Source: Pteria penguin
Taxonomy: Eukaryota; Mollusca; Bivalvia; Pterioida; Pteriidae
DNA length: 64,000 nt
NCBI GenBank assembly: GCA_035048485.1
Contig: CM068580.1
Coordinates: 55,218,475-55,282,474, forward strand
Direction of reading: 5' to 3'
Shown: in pieces, positions 1-11,000 of the stretch
Numbering within the stretch: position 1 is the first letter of the stretch
Layout of the letters: every line of letters begins with the position of its first letter
Notes under the pieces: model-generated
The model's input: the letters and a program-made list of their open reading frames with translations, nothing else
Databases searched by the model: none
What the model was told of the DNA's origin: nothing
Position numbers and translations under genes: made by a program

Positions 1-1540
1 GTCATAAGGTTCAAGATGGTTAGTTGATATGATCAGATCCCAAACTGTCGGTTAACATGAAAGGGGGATCTCAAATTGCACCAGATCTTTATATCGACCA
101 TAGATCTTCCTCAGTTACAATTTCAAACGCTCCTTGTGAGAGTAGTTTCGTGGCAATAATCCTCGCTCTCAGGACGAAATCTTTGTACTAATATATAATA
201 TGTCCTATGAATAGCGTATAAATTGTGAAATGAAAAGCCGTATGGCGGAGAGAAAAATACAGTAAAGGAAAAGAATGACTTTGAAATGACAGTTAGGGTA
301 TTCTGTATGTTAAAAATTCTGATTTCGAAGGTGTAACATTTCGAAAAGGTATATATCTTATACTGCTTATACAACATATATCTTATAATAAAATATAATA
401 AAATAACGAATAGAATATAAAAATTTTTATCTAGGGTTCGATATTTCTCTTTCTTGTGATATGGTATTCCAGAGAATGAAACGAATTTACGTTAATTGTA
501 ATACATACAAAATTTCTAAATGTGATTTTTGTTTATTTAATTTGTTCTTCATACTGATGTCTAACCGTATTTATCCACAATCGTTGTCTGAAACATAAAT
601 ACACAGGTATTTTGGTGATAAGTTTTCAAAGCATCAATCATAATCGTACCATCGTTTCACAAAACAACGTTGTACATTCAGCTTGATTTAAAGTGTTTTG
701 GTACCTGACCTGAAATACATATTTCACAAATTTAGCGTGATTAAAGTTTATTAATTATTTTAAAACTTATTGCCCCATTCACAACTCTGCCCCTAGATAT
801 GTTCTTGTTCATCTCTTTAAGTGAAATTAGTAATCAGTTTGTTTACAAATATTTGGGGCTTTAACAGTTTTAAATATCAATATCCCTAAAAAGGTGTTCT
901 GATTTTAATCATGCTATTCAGTTTTTAAACTTACATTTTTGTAAAGGTGAATTCTAATAACGGTGATTTGGATAACTTAATTACATGTATCAACTTCTTC
1001 GCTAAGAAGACCAGTTTTTTCTTCCATCCAGTAATAAATTCGATTGTTTATAATAATACTTTCTATAGTATAGAACATATATACCTTATAATTTAGTGCA
1101 CCATATGCGCATTTCGACTACTTATGTCTCTTCAGTGATGCTCGTGGCCAATTGATTGGAATTCCCAAAATATAGAAATATTTGAAGAGCAGTGTTGAAA
1201 CCAAAATGACCGAAAAGTGAACGAAAGAATCTATCTAAGGACAGAGCTATGCATATTAATTTAAAAAAAAAAACATAGAATACTTATCATGTACCAGAGT
1301 ACATAGACCTTGTTTTCAGTATCAAAATTCGTATTATGTTAATCGTGTTATATCGCTCTGCTGTCTCCGCGGCGTGTGTTTTTACGTTCATGTTCCACTC
1401 TGATTAATCTAACGTATTATTGAGTACTTCCTTGGTGTTCCTAGTGGGCTATTAACCTCATATTGATTTCTTACCTTTCGTAATGTTTAGTTGTCTGAAA
1501 CAACAACTGATTTAGCGAAAACAAACCTGAAAAGCAAGTT
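1..1540. other. AT-rich non-coding DNA, nothing recognised
   Basis: No open frame with coding character and no splice-bounded exon that matches a family I know was seen on either strand. The only simple feature is a short A-run near 1262. Confidence 0.5.
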
Positions 1541-1566
1541 ATTTGGAAAAGAATATAAAAGATGAA

Positions 1567-1569
1567 CAA

Positions 1570-1601
<32 letters not shown>

Positions 1602-1636
1602 CATCATTATTATTATTATTGTTATTAGTATCAATG

Positions 1637-1699
<63 letters not shown>

Positions 1700-1702
1700 A
1701 TG

Positions 1703-1768
<66 letters not shown>

Positions 1769-1797
1769 GTATCACATTATCATTATTATTATTATAA
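1567..1797. repeat. Compound trinucleotide microsatellite
   Basis: Successive blocks of TTA/ATT, then GGT and AGT, then AAT and finally TTA-type triplets, interrupted only by a few substitutions. The long homopolymeric reading frames on both strands (poly-Leu, poly-Ile, poly-Ser, poly-Asn) are products of the triplet repeat and are not genes. The array is near-perfect, so its length is probably polymorphic. Confidence 0.95.
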
Positions 1798-1799
1798 TC

Positions 1800-4212
1800 A
1801 TTGGAGTCTTTTCCCATTTTACATGACTAATGGTTTCTTTTTCCAACAATTTCTACAACAGGGTCAAGGAATTTTTATTTGTTATCTTACCAAGGCATTT
1901 TCCTTAAAACAAATGTTGTTTTATTGATAACTTGTTCATTATACAACTGATCCTATTGGCACGACGATTCGATCCCCACGTGGTATAAATATCGTGTTTT
2001 CTGCAACGAACCAAGACTCAATATCTAATCAATTATTTTCGTCTACCAAGTCCAAAATATCCCACTACAGAGAAGAAATGAATCAGATATTTGGAGAGAT
2101 AATTCCCTAAACCTTTGAAATAATACCACGATGAAATGGTATTCAAATAAATGTCTCGTGATGACAGTTGCTTCCCAAAGGGTGCTCAATTACAGTTTCA
2201 GTTTATATAGGACATGACAACATTCACAAAATCCAACTCGGTTTAAGGGATTCGTTAGCTTTTACTACAAATGCTTCGATAAAACCTTTTATTAACGTAC
2301 TAATATCAAATTGGTATGAGAAGCTTTGCGAAACTTATGGAGGTATACAATACATTATGTCTAGTTTCAAAATGAAATTGCTATTAACGTGAGACACGTG
2401 AGAGCATTTAGAAAAGAGGACAAGTTTAAGAATAATTTTGAGAAGATAATTTAACTGTATATAATTGTCAGTCTGCTCTTACAAGAAATGTTCATTGACA
2501 TTACATGTAAATGTTTCTTTCTTGCTGATATTTCTATGCAATAATTGTAATAATTTTTGATCGAATAAATTAACAGTTATACTTTGATGTGGCAGTTGTG
2601 CCTTACGACAGTTGACAATACATTTTTGGAAAAAGATACATCTTCATCAACGAAGATGCAAACTGACAGTTTATTATGTAAATGTAATATGTGTCAAACC
2701 ACATATCCGCTAACCCGGGTAAAAGAGAGATAACTTGCAAAAGTGTAAGGTGTCTCTGTGTCATTTTACAAGCTGTTTTCAAATTCCATACTCTAGATTA
2801 TCAGTACTACTGTTAGTGAAAAATGAGCACGGTAACGTGTCATAAATCAACCTAATTAAATGTTTAATGTAGAGGTAACACAAAATTTAAATTCCAAAGA
2901 TTTTCTTAATGTTAAGACATATTGACACAATGAATTTATTTTCTAGTATCAAATCTTACTTTGCTGGTTAAATATCTTATATATTATGCTACTAAAGATT
3001 ACATGTTAAAATGCTAATATACAAACCAGTGAGTCTTGGCGATTTAGAAATGTACAAAATTTAGAAAAAGGAGTTACCTAGAAAGAGGTGTTCAACACAT
3101 ATTTAAAACTAGCTTGACTAAATGATGTAACACATTCATATATTTCTTATATTATTAATAATTATCCTACAGACCCTTTAAAGGAAGATTATTGGTTATC
3201 TATAAACAACATCCAGTATAGAGCATAACTTGCTCAAGCTACAAGCATATAATTCATTGAAATAAACAGTATCTTTCCATACAAAGAATAAATTAACGAT
3301 TGTTTTTAGTTTTTTATTTTTTAATTTTCCTTCTTATTCTTTTTTTTTTTTTCTTCTTATTTTCGTTATAAAGTTATTTCGCATTTGGGCAAGTATCTGA
3401 CGTCATAACTATTGTGTCGTTAAAGAATTCCTATAAAAGCTTCTAATGTTGAAAATTTATTGAAGTTTTATACTACGTTGTATGATAATTGACCTACGAG
3501 CAATTAGGCAAATTAAATTATGAATTCGTAACATGGATTTATTTTACCAATTAAACTGAAAGTACCAATAAAATAACATTATAAGTAGAGTGCGGTAATG
3601 TTTTGAAAATTAATCATGTTAAAAAAAACTCATAAATTGTAAATGTTTTGAAATTCAATTACATCTTCACGTAAAATAGTCGGTACTGTGAAAACAAATT
3701 TTTTATATAATTTCTGACCCCTTTAGCATTTTGTTATCAATATCTATCTGTTCCTTGATATATTTTGGTAGATCTTTAAGATGATTGATGAATTTGAACA
3801 ATTTTAAAGTTTGTTCGACTCCAGTGTTAATGCGTGAAACATACATGTACAAGTATATAATTACGGAAGTGCAGATCTCACTTATGTCGTTTTATCAATT
3901 CAGTACTAAAGATACTCGTGTATGAAATAGTAGCATTTCTGTCTTGACAACTGCAGTTATTTGAAGTATGAATAATTCTTCTCTGTATCCATAATCTGTT
4001 GACAAACTTATGCCTCAAATCGCCAGGAGCGTGGTTTTAAGATTAATATCTTTAAAAACAAAATTCTAGAGTAAATTATGAACTGATCATCAACGAAAGA
4101 AAGGAAGTGGAAAATGTCGTTAGGGACATGCAGAAAATAAAAGGAAATACATACAAAAATACATTACAAAACTATTCAAATGAAACATTTTAATAGTCCT
4201 ACGAAGGGAAGC
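1800..4212. other. Intergenic AT-rich DNA, no gene seen
   Basis: Six-frame reading gives only short, compositionally random frames. A T-rich run lies near 3336-3354. I recognise no repeat family, RNA gene or exon here. Confidence 0.5.
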
Positions 4213-4227
4213 GTCAAAATACAAAGG

Positions 4228-4426
4228 ACAATTAACTCAGTATTCATCTGACCTTCTTCCAGTGAATTTTATTGGTATTGGTGGCTTAAGTTATGATATA
4301 TCCATCTTATTTCATAACCGATATATGAAAAATTACAATAAACAAAGAATTATGTCATAGCGTATACACATGTATAACATTTAGCACGGTTCCGCTAAAA
4401 TAACATATTCAATATATAGCGTTATT
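4228..4426 (+). repeat. Left inverted terminal repeat of composite element
   Basis: Matches the reverse complement of 7034-7247 over nearly its whole length with few substitutions and one 14-bp gap. Confidence 0.85.
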
Positions 4427-4496
4427 ACAAATATAACTATAAGATATTTAAGATAATAACTATAAAATACATATATTAATTTACAAAGATGTTTTA

Positions 4497-4703
4497 TACG
4501 AGGTGTCGGATAGGTTGAGAGGGAAGAGGAGGTAGGGGACGGGAAAAGGGGGGGATTGGATGGGGGGGGGGGGGCTGGAAAGGAAAATTATGTGATAGGA
4601 TTTTTTTCAGAATTTTCCTTTCTCGCTCCCCCCTCCCTATACCCACCCCCCTTTTTCCCGTCCCCTACCTCCTTTTCCCTTTCACCCTATCCGACACTTC
4701 GTA
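4497..4703. repeat. G-rich/C-rich foldback (hairpin) repeat
   Basis: The left arm, beginning ACGAGGTGTCGGATAGG, is purine-rich and contains long G runs. The right arm ends CCTATCCGACACTTCGT and carries the complementary C runs. The arms, about 95 bp each, pair imperfectly around a short A/T-rich centre (about 4590-4615). The motif TATATAGCGTTATT occurs on both sides (near 4413 and 4705), which suggests the foldback inserted next to or within the terminal repeat. Confidence 0.75.
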
Positions 4704-4890
4704 TATATAGCGTTATTGAAGAGACCACGTGATTAATGTCGGACTGATCAAACATGTGTGTATGACGGGGAGATTTTTTTTAAGTTTTCATGTGCTTATG
4801 TGTTATAAAACGGGCAATTTTTTGGAATATATTTAACTTCTTTCATATGTGATTCAGAACAAGTGATCAGATTTTAAAAGAATATTAAGA

Positions 4891-6100
4891 ATGGCGTCAC
4901 AAAGATCTTCCAAAGTGTCAACGAGAAGGGGATCTAATATCGGAATAAATGAACTTAAAACGACAGGTAACATCCAGCCAGGTGAAGTGAGCACTACTCT
5001 ACAACAGCTCTCCGGCATACAGAACAGCCTTACAGAAATCAAAGAGAAGCTTTTAAAACTAGATAGCCTTGAGCAGATTGTGGCAGATACTAAGGCGGAT
5101 TTATGGGGTAGCGTGGCTTAGACTGCAAAATAAGAAAAAATGCAGAGTTGTCTGAAGATAATGAAGCGGAAATACGACTACTTCGAGAAGAAAACAAAAC
5201 CCTGAAAAGTGAAATCAACTTACTGAAGTCCGTTGTTATAAAAATTGACAGAAAGATCATGACTCAGGATCGCCAGATTACGGAAGGGGCAGGCGTGGTG
5301 TAGTGGTTAAGCGCTTGGCTTGCGGCGCCGACGATCCGGGTTCGATTCCCGGGTTGCGCCACTATGTTTAAGAGGTTGGTAACCTCCTGCTTCCATGTCG
5401 CGATATAACTGAAATATTGTTGAAAGCGACGTAAAACACCAATCAACCAACCAGATTACGGATCTTAGGAGCCGTTCAATGCGGGAAAATATAATGATCT
5501 ATAATTATACAGAATCTCCAAAGGAACGACTTGAAATTGATATTCCAAAGGCTATCAAAGAATACCTAGGCGTTGACGTAGAGTTCGTTAGAATTCACAG
5601 GAATGGAAGCAAACGAAGGAAGACTGAGATCCATCACAGGAAAAGTTGTTGGAGCTGATGCCAAAAAATATGAAATTTTAAACGCCCAAAAGGAATTAAT
5701 GAAAGCAGGAAAACATCTTCCTTTTAATATCACACCACAATCACCACCAGAAATCCAGGAAGAAAGACGCAAACTTCAAGAAGTAAGTGCCACTTATTGG
5801 GAAAATTCAGTTAAAACAAAATTCGTTGGCGACAAGCTTGTATTACCAGACGGAACCACACACAAAGATAAAGTCAATACTCCAAGAGCTGAAGATATAT
5901 TATCACAAGACAAGAAAGAGTTGAAAAAGTTTGAAGAGGTTAAAGTTGTTACAACCAAAAGTGTTATAGAGTCGAAAAACAAATTTAAGGCTAATGGGGA
6001 AAAAGTGAACACAATAAATGAAGTGCGCGACCTGTATGCAAAGGTAACATCATGTGCAGAATATGCCAAACAGACCACAATATTCTGGTGTACAGATTAG
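4891..6100 (+). pseudogene. Broken LINE-type ORF1 (coiled coil, RRM, C-terminal domain)
   Basis: The coding region starts with ATG at 4891 and is open to a stop at 5119. The next, shifted frame continues from about 5140 as a charged, leucine-heptad segment typical of an ORF1 coiled coil. After the SINE insertion it resumes at about 5463 with an RRM-like segment containing RENIMIYNY and VEFVRIHRNG. After another shift near 5600 the frame from 5603 to 6100 contains PPEIQEERRKLQEV and FVGDKLVLPDG, which match the pattern of the C-terminal domain of L1-type ORF1 proteins. These proteins are RNA-binding chaperones for retrotransposition. At least two frameshifts and a 166-bp SINE insertion make this copy non-functional. 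No ORF2 follows before the right inverted repeat. Confidence 0.75.
5285..5450 (+). mobile_element. tRNA-derived SINE (family 1), full length
   Basis: The element has a tRNA-like head with an A-box-like stretch (GTGGTGTAGTGGTTAAGCGC) and a B box (GGTTCGATTCC near 5339). A conserved body follows (TGAAATATTGTTGAAAGCG) and it ends in repeated CAACCAA. A perfect 12-bp target-site duplication, CCAGATTACGGA, flanks it at 5273-5284 and 5451-5462. It interrupts the ORF1 coding region. The body resembles the conserved central domain of bivalve MetaSINE-type elements, which is recognition from memory and should be searched. It is not a tRNA gene because the acceptor stem and the 3' half do not fold as a tRNA. 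Confidence 0.9.
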
Positions 6101-6167
6101 ATTGAGAAGAAGGGTACTGTGACGATAAAGAACACGGAGCAGGGAGGAGACTCTTGAAAATGTTAAA

Positions 6168-6250
6168 TTGGTTGGTTGGTTGATTGGTGTTTTACGTCGC
6201 TTTCAACAATTTTTCAGTTATATCGCGACATGGAAGCAGGAGGTGACCAA
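6168..6250 (-). mobile_element. 5'-truncated SINE (family 1)
   Basis: Reverse-complement copy of the body and tail of the 5285-5450 element. It starts TTGGTTGGTTGG and runs to GAAGCAGGAGGTGACCA, without the tRNA head. A 12-bp duplication GAAAATGTTAAA flanks it at 6156-6167 and 6251-6262, which proves independent retrotransposition with 5' truncation. Confidence 0.88.
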
Positions 6251-7033
6251 GAAAATGTTAAAAGACAGAAATATTAAAAATGTCGCATTAGTGATTTCAA
6301 GATGGTATAGTGGACTTCAGCTTGGACCCAAACGTTTTGACATCATTGAACGCGAATTATTGAATTATTGAAGTCGCGAAGGATGTTCTCCAAGGACTAT
6401 AAGTTAAGTATGAAGTAAATAGTTGTCATAACTTTTTTTTCAATTTCAAACGTCCCGCGTAATCTGCTGAACTCTTCACAAAGGTCACTTCCGGTGTAGA
6501 TAAACAGAAAACGAAAGTACTGTAACGTGACATGTGGAATTTCTGTAGGGACCAGAGTTTCTCATTTGTTCTAGCCTTTCGAAAACAAACATTTATTGCA
6601 CATGCTATTACACACATATATAAGTGAGAATCCCATGTCATACTCTGATAAGAAAGCCAAGAAAGTCAATAATCTGTAAGTGCTACTAGCTTATGACCTT
6701 CTCTTTTACATGTTCATTGTCATTGACATATTTCTAATTTCGTGTTTTGTGTTTGTCTGTATGGATGTATATTTCATTGATTCGAATACTACCGGTACAG
6801 GTTTAGTTAGCAGCTGTGAATCTCTGAAAATGTGGAATAAAATTATTTTTGTATATTTCAATTTTCAAATAGATATTGAAGTTGGTCAAATCAACAACTG
6901 AATTTGAATGAACCTTCCCTAAACGGTCTTCATACATGTAACTTAATACCGCAATGTAATATATCATCTAAAATATTTTATTTTAAAACATCATGACAAC
7001 TATTAGGATTTCATCCCAAAATTGTAGAGGTTA

Positions 7034-7247
7034 AATAACGCTATATATTGAATATGTTATTTTAGCAGAACCGCGCTAAATGTTATAAATGTGTATACGC
7101 TATGACGTAATTCTTTGTTTATTGTAATTTTTCATATATCGGTTATGAAATTTGATGGATATTACATATCTTAAGCCACCAATACCAATAAAATTCACTG
7201 GAAGAAGGTCAGGAGACCGAAATATTGTGAATACTGAGTTAATTGTT
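7034..7247 (-). repeat. Right inverted terminal repeat of composite element
   Basis: Reverse complement of 4228-4426. This copy keeps the segment GGTCAGGAGACCGAAATATTG, in which GGTC and GACC can pair. The same segment appears again, in reverse complement, at the end of the window (63983-64000). Confidence 0.85.
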
Positions 7248-7289
7248 CTTTATTTAAATGAAATATATTTTTGATAGCAATGCAGAATA

Positions 7290-7458
7290 GATCCTTTCAC
7301 ATTAACTGCTGTACTGACTTTTTGAGTGGCAAATAGTTACGTTTCCCGTAAAAGTTTTGACGTCATAATAAAATATTGATATCTCTTAAGTCATTTTGCG
7401 GGAACAGTAATGATTTTGCCACTCAAAACATCAGTCCCGCAATTAACGTGAAAGGGTC
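7290..7458. mobile_element. Short MITE with TA target site (family F)
   Basis: Terminal inverted repeats begin GATCCTTTCAC at the left and end GTGAAAGGGTC at the right, and an inner pair (GAGTGGCAAA / TTTTGCCACTC) is also inverted. TA dinucleotides flank both ends. A second copy of the same size and termini lies at 61580-61741. There is no coding capacity. The TA target suggests mobilisation by a Tc1/mariner-type transposase. Confidence 0.8.
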
Positions 7459-7459
7459 T

Positions 7460-8065
7460 ATACGAAAGTAAATGGTGTCACTTGACTATGTCACTAGCAA
7501 CAATGTACCGCAGTGGATATTCACGGACAGTTAGGTAATATATTCTGCAGTATATCATTGGGTCAATCTGTTCTTATCTCAAACAGATCCCATGTGTCGG
7601 CATTGCCTTTCTATTTTATACTAGTATAAATTCAGAGGGAATCATCCGTTCAGTATTTCTTATTTAAAGGTAACAGAAGCTAAATATAAAGTTGAGTCAT
7701 AGCATTGGTATAACAGAATCATCGATCTGATTCAATGTACAGGAAGCAACTATATAAATGATAGTGACGCAGATATGTTATTCTCTTGTTTAATTTTAAA
7801 GACAATGATTTTGAAAATGATGATAATTACGATCGAAATGCTGAAAACTACGACAATACCGGTGTTGGGATTTATTCATACTGTTTAAATATAGACTTCC
7901 TTATGTATCACATAACACCATCAATTTTCCATTAAACTCTGTTTGCATCATGTTTTATCAATAATATTTGATTTTCAAATTAGCATTTGTAAGATTCTTG
8001 ATATTTTTATAAGAATCATATGATATCAGTTTTCATGAACATAATGTGATATTTTGTACTTTCAG
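7460..8065. promoter_or_regulatory. Upstream region and probable 5'-UTR intron end of the ankyrin-cGLR gene
   Basis: No coding frame is seen. A pyrimidine-rich acceptor ending TACTTTCAG at 8065 lies 20 bases before the ATG at 8086. The coding exon is therefore probably joined to an upstream non-coding exon whose position I cannot fix. I see no clear TATA or NF-kB-like element that I would defend. Confidence 0.4.
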
Positions 8066-8085
8066 TTTGAATCCCCACAATTAAC

Positions 8086-11000
8086 ATGGATAATGATGAT
8101 ATACGACATGGTGTTAGTTTACCACCACTCCATGCTGCAGCAGACGATAGTAACATCGACGATATGGAGAGGATTTTGGAAATCGGATTATGCGATGTCA
8201 ATTCTCGAGATCATTCACACAGATCAGCGTTACACTGTCTTTTCAACGCTAAGAACTTCAAAGGAATCGAAGAACTCAAAAGAGGAATTCTTGTGCTGAA
8301 AACGTATGGATGTGACGTAAACGCCATGGATCATACTCAGCATACTCCTCTTCATTTAGTGTTTTCAAACTTTGCTAAATTAATTCCGGACGTTTTGACA
8401 TTTTGTTTTCGAACTTTTCCTGAATACAACCATTTGGCGCGAAGTCATGATGGATATACAATTTTCCACATGTTAACATCAGATTTAAACGATGGAGTAA
8501 AAGATTGCGATGATTTTGAAGACATTGTTGGAGATCGTGAACGCTTCATCCAAAATTTCCTTATGGGAAAAATTGTAGAAATATCAAGCGACAGACTACA
8601 ACTTCTTCTAAGAGATAAAGACAATTCCGGATGTTCTGCTTTTCACACATATATTGATGGAAATTACTATACAATGGACAATGTAAAATTGATGATTCAA
8701 TGTGGCGCTGATGTTAACGAGGCGAACTCTCTTGGAATCACACCTCTCATGCAGGCTGTAATCAGGGACCGGTACGAACTTGTAGATATTCTACTTCAAT
8801 CTGGAGTTGATCCTAACGCTACAGATTTGTTTCAGCAAACAGCTTTATTCAGAGTAACATCTGTGAAGACATTCCAGCTGTTATGTGACTACGGTGCTAA
8901 ATTAGACGTGCATGATCGATTTGGAAAGTCCCCGGTAATGGATGTTAGAATGTTCATTCCGGAAAACTTACCAAGAGGAGAATTATTTATTTCATCAAAG
9001 CTGTCAAAAAAGGAAGCTTTAGCAACCCTTTTCTTCGAAAGAGGAATAAGTCCGGACATCGTAGATAGATACGGTGCAACATTACTGCATTATGCGGCAT
9101 GGTGGGCGCACGTAGATCCAATAGATGCCTTACTTAATCACAATGCCAGGAAAGACATACGAGACAACTATGGAAGAACAGCGTACGACCTTGCCGAATG
9201 CCATTGCAACTTTAGTGTTGCAAAAACTCTATTACCAGAAAATTACGACATAAATCAGGAAGCTTTGCATAACTACCAAGAGACCACAAAATACATTAGA
9301 GTTGCTTTCTATCATGAAGATATCAACGACATGAAAAAATGTCTAAGCGTACTAAACTTCCAAGAGAACCCACATAGGTTGGTTAATCTGCTGATTAACT
9401 CTCCAATATTTGGCATGACTCAGAGAAAGGTTGAAACGCAGGAAATAAAAACAAGTATAGAAACACTGATGACAAATATAGCAGCGATGGTGGGTGAAAT
9501 GGATAACCGATTTATATCTAGAGTAATACATACAGGAAGTTCTTCAGAAGGGACCATGATTTCAGATCCATGTGAGTTTGACTTTGTCTTCTGTCTTGAT
9601 GAATTTTCGAAGGAATATGAAGTATTGCAACCAGACTCTTTGCTTTATTCGGGATTTGCTTTATTAAAAATGAAGAATGATTCTGATCAGAATAAATTAG
9701 CTGGTTTTGCTAATTATGATGGAATCCTTAAATCAAATGAAATCTGTAATACATTTCAAGATCTAGTTGTGGCGACGTTGAATAAACCAGACCTATGGAA
9801 TCATGAAAACATCTACTTTGATGGTCTTCTGGAATTCCCTGCAGACAAGCCAGTCCTTCGGCTTACATTAGAATGGAATGGACATTTTTACAAGAACATT
9901 ACAATAAATATTGACATGGTACTAGGCGTTCAGGTACATGATTGGCGTCCGAGAGAACTACTGATTAATATAGAGATGGAATCAATAAACGACATACAGC
10001 AGTTCTTTTTGCTTTTTCATGGTCCTATTCAAAATCAAGATGACGGCGAGAATTATCTCAGAATATCGAGTGCTCCATCTGAAATTTATTTCTTCAAAAA
10101 CAGTGAAGAATTCATCAGAGAGTGTTACTCTCTAACCAAAATTTTAAAATTTCACTCTTTCTGTCCTTCTATCCAATTCGATGATTCTAATTCTTCAGCA
10201 GACGACGAATCTTTGAAAACTGATTCTTCTGACAGCTATGATTCCGATGAGGAAAATGTAGTTGTAGAACAAGAAGAAACTAAGGACAGCATTTCAAGTG
10301 AGTCAAATTCTGGACATAGTATCGATAGTGATTCACCTGACAAAAGTGGATTCGAGCAAGTTTCAAATTCTAACCTCCGTCACAAGGTTTATGGCTGGGC
10401 CATCAAAGTTGATGAGGAAAAAAGGCCCATAAAACTATACACAGCAATGAAGGATACCACAACATTCTCTGAAAAAGACCAACAAGATGTGGCTACCAGT
10501 AATGTTAGAAAGGCATCAAAACCAATAATTTGCCAAGACACTGTTAAATATATATTTGGCAATAAAGGTACAACCTCTAAAGATAACATATCAAATTCTT
10601 GTGACAAAGAACATATTTCAGATGTTCCATCTGGAGATTGTATTCCAGTATCAAAGTCCTGTTTCTTTGGAAATCCGGTTAACGAAGAAAATTTAGAAGA
10701 GCGTTCGAATACAAATGAAGCTTTACGAAAGACGGAAGAGTTATGTAAGAACTGTGGATCAGATGACGACAATCAGAGTTCCATTGATTCAGCAAATGCT
10801 GCTTTAATGTCATGTGAACACGACGTCCAGGATGATACCGACTGGAGAGGTGGTGATCTCCTGAAGGCTGATGACGTGATCACCAGCTACATGTTGAAGA
10901 ACTGTTTAATGTATATCCTTTCCGAAAAAGAGAACCCCCTATCTCACTCCCTCCTAGAAATGGCAATAGAAGTGTATGAATATTTGTTAAGGTGTGCCGA

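Larger units (their letters stand above)
4228..7247 (+). mobile_element. Composite element: inverted repeats around a LINE-type ORF1
   Basis: A block of about 200 bp at 4228-4426 recurs as its reverse complement at 7034-7247. Both include the segment reading TTAACTCAGTATTCA, an ACCTTCTTCCAGTG motif and the inner edge AATATATAGCGTTAT. The left copy lacks about 14 bp that the right copy keeps (7213-7228, around GGAGACCGAAATATTG). Between them lie a G/C-rich foldback, a broken ORF1-like coding region on the plus strand and two SINEs. No reverse transcriptase or DDE transposase was found inside, so the element is not autonomous as it stands. It could be a DNA transposon that captured a LINE fragment, or a Penelope/DIRS-like element with inverted terminal repeats; I cannot decide. 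Confidence 0.7.

Noticed and set aside
1539..1927. Long open frames of poly-Leu, poly-Ile, poly-Ser/Asn
   Set aside because: They are readings of a trinucleotide microsatellite, present on both strands and without flanking coding signal.
5285..5360. tRNA gene
   Set aside because: A and B boxes are present, but the acceptor and T-arm pairing of a tRNA is absent, the unit continues into a SINE body with a target-site duplication, and truncated copies exist. The same reasoning applies to 19281-19549 and 53882-54147.
4228..7247. Endogenous viral element
   Set aside because: The ORF1-like protein has LINE-type domains, and no capsid, polymerase or envelope-like sequence was seen.
10389..10772. 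127-residue frame on the minus strand
   Set aside because: Antisense shadow of the ankyrin-cGLR coding exon.
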